Below are positions 1 to 4,912 of a stretch of DNA of 5,191 nt, one piece after another. The position numbers were made by a program, and so were the translations under genes. Numbering within the stretch: position 1 is the stretch's first letter; the number at the start of each line of letters is the position of its first letter. This DNA is from a bacterium (GTDB taxonomy: Archaea > Thermoproteota > Nitrososphaeria > Nitrososphaerales > Nitrososphaeraceae). The DNA lies in NCBI GenBank assembly GCA_014381105.1, contig JACMIO010000160.1, positions 1-5,191 of the forward strand. Direction: 5' to 3'. The notes under the pieces are model-generated. The model had not been told where the DNA came from. It ran no database searches and saw nothing but the letters and a program-made list of their open reading frames with translations.

Positions 1-709
1 CAACTAAAAACGCGTCCTTAATTTCAAATTGGACATTTGTTAATCCCATATTCTTGGCTTCTTCTTTTGCTGATGATATTCCTTCATGAGAAATATCACA
101 ACCAGTAAATTCGGATCTGGAAAATGCCTTTCCCATCAGATTAATGGCACGACCTCGTCCACATCCAATATCTAGTACATTAATTCCATCATTTAATCTA
201 ATGTCAATTTCAGGAATCAATGGTAATATCTGATTGGTTAGCTTGCTGTCAAAAATTCTTGCAGTTTCTTCTGCTTGCAACTGTTGAAACTTTGGGTATT
301 CCGAATATGGAAGACCGCCACCATTCCTAAAGCATTCAACAATCTTGTCTTCTACATTACCCATTAGTGAAACATATTGTGCTAAAACAGCTAAATTGTC
401 AATACCTGATTTTCTTGTCAGAAAGGCAGAATGCTCCTTAGGGAGAGAGTATTTCTCTGTCAACGGATCGTATTCGATGATTTTGCCCGTTACCATTGCA
501 CCTAGCCATTCTCTAATGTATCGTTCATTAAGCTTGGCTGCTTGTGAAATTTCCTGACTTGTCGAAGGCTTCAATTCAGCGATAATATCAAACAAGCCTG
601 TCTTGTAGCCGATGCTGATCATGAGTGACAACATTCCACTATTTAGGAATTGAAACATCTTTGAGTCGAATTCTTCTGCCTTGGAATTATCATAACCTTG
701 TTTATCCAA
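1..709 (-). CDS. Class I SAM-dependent methyltransferase with N-terminal winged helix (Rv2258c-like), C-terminus cut by window edge
   Basis: Reading the minus strand from a TTG at 709 gives 236 residues with no stop before the left edge, so the 3' end lies outside. Residues about 18-97 form a winged-helix/dimerisation domain with the signature LNERYIREWL (60-69) and a wing ending EYDPLTEKYSL. Residues 178-186 read VLDIGCGRG, the glycine-rich SAM-binding motif I, and an acidic residue after the next strand (GCDIS) fits motif II. This layout matches the family of Mycobacterium tuberculosis Rv2258c, whose members are usually about 350 residues; the substrate is unknown. The start is chosen because the family normally has residues such as KAEEF before the first in-frame ATG (658), and because GTGAT sits 5 nt before the TTG and can pair with the 16S 3' end. 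A TGA at 718-716 closes the frame just upstream. It lies 64 bp downstream of the secreted-protein gene on the same strand and may be cotranscribed or have its own promoter. Family is confident; start is moderate. Confidence 0.85.
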   Translation of the reverse strand, partial: MDKQGYDNSKAEEFDSKMFQFLNSGMLSLMISIGYKTGLFDIIAELKPSTSQEISQAAKLNERYIREWLGAMVTGKIIEYDPLTEKYSLPKEHSAFLTRKSGIDNLAVLAQYVSLMGNVEDKIVECFRNGGGLPYSEYPKFQQLQAEETARIFDSKLTNQILPLIPEIDIRLNDGINVLDIGCGRGRAINLMGKAFSRSEFTGCDISHEGISSAKEEAKNMGLTNVQFEIKDAFLV

Positions 710-756
710 TCGATATCACTTGAACAGTTCTTTCAAATTAAACATGATGTCTAGAC

Positions 757-770
757 AAATAAAAATATCT
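757..770 (-). promoter_or_regulatory. Possible TATA-like box for the methyltransferase gene
   Basis: The minus strand reads a T/A-rich GATATTTTTATTT stretch just after the stop codon of the secreted-protein gene. An archaeal TATA box centred near 763 would start transcription near 737, leaving a leader of about 28 nt to the TTG start at 709. The same T-rich run could instead act as a terminator for the upstream gene. It is bracketed by two TCTAGAC copies. Confidence 0.3.
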
Positions 771-773
771 AGA

Positions 774-1367
774 CTATTTCCATTCCCAGATAGTCCCCGT
801 TGTTGTACCGTTTGGCAAGTATTTGTAGACATAAACTCCAATTACATTATCTAAGAATCCAAGCTTACCTTCTGGATTGCTACTAAAAATCTGGATACCT
901 TTGTATGTTTCAACTCCATTACTATATGTATTTCCTACATCCTGACCTGCGTAAGTAGCAATATCGCCATCAGAGGTCGTAAAATTTCCTTTTCCCACAC
1001 TAGTTGATTTACCATCTGCCAAATGAGTTGTTACAAAAGTAGCCATCTCCGTAACATTTCCAACTTCCCTCAAAACCCCTGTAGCATTATAGGAATCTTG
1101 AGTCTTGAGAGGAGTCGTACTAATTGTTATTGACCCTATACTGTTATGACTGGTTTCAAAAAACATTGGAGTGCCAAAGAAATTACTCAGATTGTCAAAA
1201 GTCTGAGAATTGACTATATCCTTACTAATCGTTACATTTGATTCTGTATTATTACTCAATTGGTCTTGCGCGTAAGTATTTTGCACTAGTATGCCTAATG
1301 AGGTTACCGATAGAGCTATGGACACAAGCAAAAATAATAAAACGCAACCCTTTATCCTGTTTTGCAT
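774..1367 (-). CDS. Secreted protein of unknown function, sequon-rich, with C-terminal IWEWK motif
   Basis: The 197-residue product opens with a Sec signal peptide: basic residues at 4 and 6, a hydrophobic core at about 8-28, and a likely cleavage after TYA (31-33) before QDQ. No lipobox cysteine is present. The mature part has seven N-X-S/T sequons (N39, N44, N59, N94, N104, N128, N186), which in archaea suggests surface N-glycosylation. Residues about 95-197 are rich in alternating small, polar and aromatic residues (TSDGDIATYAGQDVG, GVYVYKYLPNG, then IWEWK at the end), suggesting a beta-barrel. From memory, uncharacterised bacterial and archaeal proteins with a similar TxDGEMATWxGxGxG and xWEWK pattern exist, but no function can be assigned. 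The ATG start is supported by the signal peptide and by a TATA-like box about 25 nt upstream. It follows the hemerythrin gene on the same strand after 88 bp. Confidence 0.75.
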   Translation of the reverse strand: MQNRIKGCVLLFLLVSIALSVTSLGILVQNTYAQDQLSNNTESNVTISKDIVNSQTFDNLSNFFGTPMFFETSHNSIGSITISTTPLKTQDSYNATGVLREVGNVTEMATFVTTHLADGKSTSVGKGNFTTSDGDIATYAGQDVGNTYSNGVETYKGIQIFSSNPEGKLGFLDNVIGVYVYKYLPNGTTTGTIWEWK

Positions 1368-1388
1368 TATTACTAGTGGTCATTTGGA

Positions 1389-1396
1389 TTTTATAT
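1389..1396 (-). promoter_or_regulatory. TATA-like box of the secreted-protein gene, leaderless spacing
   Basis: The minus strand reads CATATAAAATCC, with ATATAAAA as core. Its centre is about 25 nt from the ATG at 1367, so transcription should begin at or next to the start codon, giving a leaderless mRNA. No Shine-Dalgarno sequence precedes this ATG, which agrees. The box lies in the 88 bp between the hemerythrin stop and this gene, suggesting independent transcription. Confidence 0.5.
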
Positions 1397-1455
1397 GTTT
1401 TGCACTATCTCTTCAGGGTTTTGTTCTAAATTTCACCTGATATCTAATAGCATTA

Positions 1456-2010
1456 TTACCTTTTCATCCATTCTCTTTCTTCAAGGCATCCTATCAGTCT
1501 TGTCATCTGTTCCACTCTAACTTTACCCCCTACATCATTATGACAAGTTTCAAAGTGTTTCAACAATAACGAATGTTCCTCTTCAGAGAGGCTAGCTTTT
1601 TTCTCAATTAGTTCGAAAAACATGTTTTCTTTTTCAGTATGTATGGTTATGAAAACTGAATACGCATTCAAGAATCTTGCAACTCGCTCTCTTGAATCAG
1701 CGCCACCATTCCAAGATATTAGACTTTGGGATAACATTTTTGCTATGCGCCTACCAAGTTCATGCTCTATCAAGAAGTTTCGGATATCTTGAGAAAAATT
1801 ATTCTTATGTTTCATTTGTGGAAAATACGCTTTCTCTTCTTTACCGTGGTGGAATTTATCTACGAATTCATGGATAAGCATCGAAACTATTTTGATATCT
1901 TCTATTGGAATGTCTACATTGCCGTATAATAAATCAGAACATTCCTTTGCTATCTTACCAAGACGATTAATTAGGACATGATCTTGTTTTAGATCTCTGG
2001 TGGCGTTCAA
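1456..2010 (-). CDS. Hemerythrin-like (HHE cation-binding) protein
   Basis: This 184-residue, mostly helical protein carries the spaced histidine and acidic residues of a four-helix hemerythrin-like bundle: H11 (KQDH), H54/H55 with E58/E59 (FHHGKEEKAYFP), H83 (EHELG) and H124 with E128 (IHTEKE). These could hold a non-haem di-iron centre. Known relatives bind O2 or NO, store iron, or sense redox state; which applies here cannot be read from sequence. No signal peptide or membrane segment is seen, so it should be cytoplasmic. The C-terminal 45 residues are charged and contain a lone cysteine pair (C156, C175) of unknown meaning. The start is a TTG: a TAA lies six codons upstream in frame and the next in-frame ATG (M44) would remove H11. 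A TATA-like stretch 20-35 nt upstream and a weak AGGT support this. It is divergent from the rhodanese fusion, sharing a 201-bp control region. The end has tandem TAA stops. Confidence 0.85.
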   Translation of the reverse strand: MNATRDLKQDHVLINRLGKIAKECSDLLYGNVDIPIEDIKIVSMLIHEFVDKFHHGKEEKAYFPQMKHKNNFSQDIRNFLIEHELGRRIAKMLSQSLISWNGGADSRERVARFLNAYSVFITIHTEKENMFFELIEKKASLSEEEHSLLLKHFETCHNDVGGKVRVEQMTRLIGCLEEREWMKR

Positions 2011-2029
2011 AATTATCAGGACCTTTTAA

Positions 2030-2045
2030 TCATAAAATAATAAAT
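2030..2045 (-). promoter_or_regulatory. Possible TATA-like box of the hemerythrin gene
   Basis: The minus strand reads ATTTATTATTTTATGA. Centred near 2037, it predicts transcription close to 2011, directly at the TTG start at 2010, giving an mRNA with almost no leader. An AGGT about 10 nt before the TTG would then fall upstream of or at the transcript start, so translation is probably leaderless. Confidence 0.35.
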
Positions 2046-2103
2046 GCTGAATTTTAAGATATTCATAAGCACCACAATAATGTTCAAGTATTGGGCATTA
2101 CTC

Positions 2104-2123
2104 TTTAATATTTATTTAAAATT
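2104..2123 (+). promoter_or_regulatory. TATA-like A/T block upstream of the rhodanese-ETHE1 gene
   Basis: A pure A/T run with the core TATTTATTTAAA lies about 95 nt before the ATG at 2212. As an archaeal TATA box it would start transcription near 2140, inside the adjacent dyad, giving a leader of about 70 nt. A second, weaker candidate (GGTTATATCC, 2165-2174) would give a short leader. Which one is used cannot be decided from sequence. Confidence 0.3.
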
Positions 2124-2124
2124 T

Positions 2125-2142
2125 CAAACTATGAATAGTTTG
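2125..2142. repeat. Perfect 8-bp inverted repeat, candidate operator
   Basis: CAAACTAT and ATAGTTTG are exact reverse complements separated by GA, forming an 18-bp dyad directly after the A/T-rich TATA-like block in the hemerythrin/rhodanese divergent region. The short spacer and the place near a predicted transcription start favour a dimeric repressor site over an RNA hairpin, since a 2-nt loop cannot fold fully. The binding protein is unknown. Confidence 0.5.
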
Positions 2143-2183
2143 TTCGAGCTTTGATTTTGGCTTTGGTTATATCCTCAACCTTG

Positions 2184-2210
2184 TTTGTAGCTAGAATTCA
2201 AACCTACAAA
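2184..2210. repeat. 7-bp inverted repeat abutting the rhodanese-ETHE1 start codon
   Basis: TTTGTAG (2184-2190) and CTACAAA (2204-2210) are exact reverse complements with a 13-nt spacer; a G-U pair (2183/2211) extends the stem in RNA. Inside it, GTTTG (2183-2187) and CAAAC (2199-2203) form an alternative smaller pairing. The repeat ends one base before the ATG at 2212. It could be a second operator, or a hairpin near the initiation site if the transcript begins upstream. Confidence 0.4.
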
Positions 2211-2211
2211 T

Positions 2212-3480
2212 ATGATTAGTTTTCTACTATCATGTATGGATAGCCACATGACAGGAAATAATCAAGAGATAGAACCTAAAGAACTAAAAAAGAAAATAGA
2301 TAATCATGAGAATATTTTTATTCTGGATGTTAGAACGCCCCAGGAATATGAGGCTTGGAAACTATCCTATGAAAATCATCAAAATCCCAAGTTAATCCCC
2401 GTTGATCGTTTGCTCATGAATGATCCCAATTTGTTAAAAGAGATTCCAAAAGACCAAGAAATTGTTACGCTCTGTGCTCATGGAAATAGGTCAATGATGG
2501 CAGCAAGGTTGCTAAACCAACTAGGATATAATGTAAAAAGTGTTAGGGGTGGAATGGCCGGTTGGAATAAGGTCTACGATGTTGCCGAAGTTCGGGTTGC
2601 AATTGAAGCTCCATTTAGAATCTGGCAGATAAGAAGAATCTCAAAAGGATGTATGGGATACATAGTATCCTCAAAAGAAGATAATACTGCTGCAGCCATC
2701 GATCCAAGTCGCGAAATTTATGAGGCTTTTCTGAGTGTTGCTAGGGAAAATGGGCTGAAAATAATAAAGGTAATTGACACACATCAGCATGCCGATCATG
2801 TTTCGGGAGTAGCAAAGTTAACCAGAACAATAGTTGAAGAAGAGAATGTAGAAGCTCTGGCATACTTTAGCTCTTTGGAAGAATACAATAGTGAAAATAC
2901 AGAAATCAAAATCCATTATCTAAATAACGGAGATAATGTAGAAATATCACCGAGAATTTCACTCGAAGTCATTCACACACCGGGTCACACAAACGGTAGT
3001 ATGTCCTTTTTGGTAAAATATGTGAATAATACTGATGTAAGTAACGCTACAGAAGACAAGTCTCAAATTTCATATTTATTCATTGGAGATACCTTATTTG
3101 TCGACAGTGTAGGAAGACCTGACCTGAGAGAAGAAGCCAAGAAATATGCTGCGTTATTATACCAAACGTATCATCAAAAAATAGTCAATTTGCCGGAAAA
3201 CACCTTAATTCTCCCTGCTCACTTTAATGCAACTTCAATTGCGCTAAAACATGCAGAACCCATATCTGAAACAATCGGTTTACTAAAGAAAAAAATAAAA
3301 CTACTGTCTATGAATGAGGATGAATTTGTTAATCAGGCTACCGACACCTTGCCATCAAGACCAATGAACTACAAGACAATTATTGAAATCAACAAAAGAA
3401 TACTGCCTTTTGATGATATGCAAATGCCTGATTTGGAAGCAGGTCCTAATTCTTGCGGCGTAGCTCTAGAACTCAAGTAG
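2212..3480 (+). CDS. Rhodanese / ETHE1-type metallo-beta-lactamase fusion, probable persulfide dioxygenase-sulfurtransferase
   Basis: The 422-residue protein has two domains. Residues about 20-120 are a rhodanese: LDVRTPQEYE (38-47), active-site loop C88-AHGNRS and the typical RGGMAGW end (112-118). C88 is the expected persulfide-carrying cysteine. Residues about 130-420 are a metallo-beta-lactamase fold with THQHADH (190-196), PGHT (H259), GDTLF (D293), GRPDL (301-305) and PAHF (H337). ETHE1 relatives hold one iron through histidines equivalent to H191 and H259 and an aspartate equivalent to D293, and oxidise persulfides to sulfite with O2; R302 matches the substrate-contacting arginine in their GRTDF motif. 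Generic MBL hydrolase or glyoxalase II-like activity is the alternative. No signal peptide is convincing, so it is probably cytoplasmic. ATGs at 2212, 2236 and 2248 are all possible starts; M13 (2248) lies closest to the conserved domain, and none has a clear Shine-Dalgarno. The domain order is the reverse of characterised fusions. It is divergent from hemerythrin and convergent with the solute-binding gene. Confidence 0.88.
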   Translation: MISFLLSCMDSHMTGNNQEIEPKELKKKIDNHENIFILDVRTPQEYEAWKLSYENHQNPKLIPVDRLLMNDPNLLKEIPKDQEIVTLCAHGNRSMMAARLLNQLGYNVKSVRGGMAGWNKVYDVAEVRVAIEAPFRIWQIRRISKGCMGYIVSSKEDNTAAAIDPSREIYEAFLSVARENGLKIIKVIDTHQHADHVSGVAKLTRTIVEEENVEALAYFSSLEEYNSENTEIKIHYLNNGDNVEISPRISLEVIHTPGHTNGSMSFLVKYVNNTDVSNATEDKSQISYLFIGDTLFVDSVGRPDLREEAKKYAALLYQTYHQKIVNLPENTLILPAHFNATSIALKHAEPISETIGLLKKKIKLLSMNEDEFVNQATDTLPSRPMNYKTIIEINKRILPFDDMQMPDLEAGPNSCGVALELK

Positions 3481-3544
3481 ATTTTCCGGTACTGTGAGCA
3501 CTAGAACGTTTGTAATGTAGCGGCAAGACTTTGGGTATCCTTCC
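3481..3544. other. Convergent intergenic gap without clear terminator
   Basis: This 64-bp stretch separates the stop codons of the rhodanese fusion and the solute-binding gene. No stem-loop or long T run is seen within it. A short T5 run on the plus strand at 3548-3552, within the last codons of the solute-binding gene, might contribute to ending the rhodanese transcript. Confidence 0.3.
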
Positions 3545-4672
3545 CTATTTTTCTATTGGATTATTTATCAAGTTCCCCCTTGAAGATCCGTTACCAGTCG
3601 TTGATGTTTGATTTTGGGCCTCTCCGACACTCTGAAGTCCTTTTTCTTTAAGTACTTCATTAAGTATGTTCACATCAAAAATACTTCCCAAGTCAGGTTT
3701 TGTTTTTCCCAAGAAACCTATTTCAAAGGCATCGTTTGCTGACTTGATTAGGGTTTCTTGCAAGGGATCATATGTTAGCTCCAGTCTCGAGACGGCCTCC
3801 TTGAGCTCATCCTCTGGGATTGTTTGGCCTGTTAGTTTCTTTAACTCAACATTGAAGGTTTTTAGTGCGCCTTCTTTGTGGCTGTTAATCCATTGTGTCT
3901 CGTTTACATGAGCTTCCAAGAACTTCTTTATCACGTCAGGATTGTTACGAAGATATTCAGGATTAACGACTATGTTCGCGGTAACAAATTTTCCTCCCGG
4001 CCATAAAGTTCGTTCATCCAAAAATAATTTGCCATTACCTTCCTTGATAAGTTTTTCACCCCATGGTTCAGGAACCCAAGCTCCGTCAATTTCTTTCTTT
4101 AAGAATAATGTCAAAATATCTGGATTCTTCACAGGAAGGATCTCAACGTTTCCACCTTTATCTTTTGTTTTGTATCCATTATCAAGTAGATATTTTCTCA
4201 ATGCGACATCTTGAGTGTTACCAATTTGTGGACTTGCAAATTTTTTATCCCCAAGGTCTTTTGAGGATTGAATACCAGAATCATTTCTTACTATGAATAC
4301 GGCACCTCCGCTTGCCACTCCAGATATTACTCTCACGGCATTACCTTCGGAAACTACATAACCATTAACGGTTGGATTTGGACCTATGTAAGTTGCATCG
4401 ATTTGATTCGCTAGTAGAGCTTCTGTTGCTGACGGGCCTGCGTTAAACGTCAAACTTTTAAGCTCTATATTATCTCCTAGAGCTTTTTGATAGTCTCCAT
4501 TTCCCACCCCAATGACTGCCTGTGCGTGGGTTATGTTAGGAAAGTATCCCAATCTAAATACTTTTTTTTGTGTTAACTGTGCGTTCGCATGACTTGAGAG
4601 TGACGGCGTTACAATAAATCCTGCAATGAGTAACGTAGTCAGAACTGCCATGATTTTTAATTTCTTGTTCAT
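3545..4672 (-). CDS. ABC transporter solute-binding protein, sulfonate/nitrate (SsuA/NrtA, NMT1-like) class
   Basis: This 375-residue protein has a Sec signal peptide (hydrophobic residues about 7-22, likely cleavage after AHANA at 31) followed by a type 2 periplasmic-binding fold. Characteristic stretches are LGYFPNITHAQAVIG (41-55), ATEALLANQIDATYIGPNP (82-100) and DGAWVPEPWGEKL (196-208), as in SsuA-type sulfonate binders; related members bind nitrate, bicarbonate or thiamine precursors, so the ligand is uncertain. It would capture its solute at the cell surface and deliver it to an ABC permease. No permease or ATPase gene lies in the window. There is no lipobox cysteine and no C-terminal membrane helix, so anchoring may rely on the uncleaved signal segment or other means. 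The last 31 residues are a Q/S/T/G/N-rich tail beyond the usual fold. AGGT lies 7 nt and AGGAGG 1 nt before the ATG, supporting this start. It is convergent with the rhodanese fusion (64 bp). Confidence 0.88.
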   Translation of the reverse strand: MNKKLKIMAVLTTLLIAGFIVTPSLSSHANAQLTQKKVFRLGYFPNITHAQAVIGVGNGDYQKALGDNIELKSLTFNAGPSATEALLANQIDATYIGPNPTVNGYVVSEGNAVRVISGVASGGAVFIVRNDSGIQSSKDLGDKKFASPQIGNTQDVALRKYLLDNGYKTKDKGGNVEILPVKNPDILTLFLKKEIDGAWVPEPWGEKLIKEGNGKLFLDERTLWPGGKFVTANIVVNPEYLRNNPDVIKKFLEAHVNETQWINSHKEGALKTFNVELKKLTGQTIPEDELKEAVSRLELTYDPLQETLIKSANDAFEIGFLGKTKPDLGSIFDVNILNEVLKEKGLQSVGEAQNQTSTTGNGSSRGNLINNPIEK

Positions 4673-4684
4673 GCCTCCTACCTA
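4673..4684 (-). promoter_or_regulatory. Unusual double Shine-Dalgarno before the solute-binding protein
   Basis: The minus strand reads TTAGGTAGGAGGC directly before the ATG at 4672. AGGAGG, the strongest match to the archaeal 16S tail, leaves only a 1-nt spacer, which is too short for normal initiation. The overlapping upstream AGGT leaves 7 nt, a normal spacing. The next in-frame ATG (4651) would be 22 nt from AGGAGG, too far. The start at 4672 is therefore kept. Confidence 0.55.
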
Positions 4685-4710
4685 ATCAAAAAGCATATTT
4701 GAATACTTGC

Positions 4711-4723
4711 AAATACGTATAAT
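4711..4723 (-). promoter_or_regulatory. TATA-like box of the solute-binding protein gene
   Basis: The minus strand reads ATTATACGTATTT. Centred near 4717, it predicts transcription about 25 nt downstream, near 4691, giving a leader of about 19 nt that contains the Shine-Dalgarno sequence. It overlaps the edge of a 12-bp palindrome on its upstream side. Confidence 0.45.
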
Positions 4724-4732
4724 TCTAGAATT
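4721..4732. repeat. 12-bp perfect palindrome touching the TATA-like box
   Basis: AATTCTAGAATT is its own reverse complement. It overlaps the upstream end of the TATA-like box of the solute-binding gene, where archaeal TFB (BRE) contacts occur, so a bound regulator could block or assist promoter recognition. The site is AT-rich, so chance is possible. Confidence 0.4.
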
Positions 4733-4803
4733 AGGCGCAAATTATGCCGGTTTATCAGCGACACATAGAATGAGTTCAGTATCGTAACAATTAATCCGGC
4801 AGC

Positions 4804-4829
4804 TTAAACATGTTTAACCATTACTAAAC
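4804..4829. repeat. 14-bp palindrome plus third TAAAC half-site, candidate operator cluster
   Basis: TTAAACATGTTTAA (4804-4817) is a perfect palindrome. A further TAAAC at 4825-4829 repeats the half-site at 4805-4809 in the same direction exactly 20 bp away, about two helical turns, and is inverted relative to GTTTA at 4812-4816. It lies about 130 bp upstream of the solute-binding gene and about 85 bp past the end of the winged-helix gene. The region 4673-4912 holds no credible gene. Confidence 0.45.
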
Positions 4830-4862
4830 CAAGGTACAATGTCAATTTTAGTATTATGAATT

Positions 4863-4886
4863 TATACATGGTCAGTATAATGTATA
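4863..4886. repeat. 7-bp inverted repeat with 10-bp spacer
   Basis: TATACAT (4863-4869) and ATGTATA (4880-4886) are exact reverse complements. The repeat lies 26 bp past the stop of the winged-helix gene. It could be a regulator site or a weak hairpin in that gene's 3' end; the stem is all A/T except one pair, so a stable terminator is unlikely. Confidence 0.3.
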
Positions 4887-4912
4887 TAGAATTTCAAAGA
4901 GTGTAGATATAA

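Noticed and set aside
345..557. Plus-strand open frame of 70 codons
   Set aside because: It lies opposite the methyltransferase, whose frame carries clear family motifs; the plus reading has no recognisable domain.
1238..1429. Plus-strand open frame of 63 codons
   Set aside because: It is antisense to the signal-peptide region of the secreted protein and its promoter; its hydrophobicity mirrors the opposite strand.
1677..1877. Plus-strand open frame of 66 codons
   Set aside because: It is antisense to the hemerythrin-like gene, with no motif and no initiation signal.
3481..3540. Possible terminator hairpin between convergent genes
   Set aside because: Arms around GTACTGTGAGCACTA do not pair properly and no T run follows.
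3666..4296. Three overlapping plus-strand open frames
   Set aside because: All lie opposite the well-supported solute-binding gene, overlap one another and show serine/proline/phenylalanine-rich antisense composition.
4746..4800. GCCGG and CCGGC inverted pair
   Set aside because: The arms are only 5 bp and 45 bp apart, with imperfect extension; chance is the simpler explanation.
4673..4912. Possible small RNA or small gene in the intergenic stretch
   Set aside because: No credible open frame, GC-rich structure or terminator was seen; the palindromes fit protein-binding sites better.
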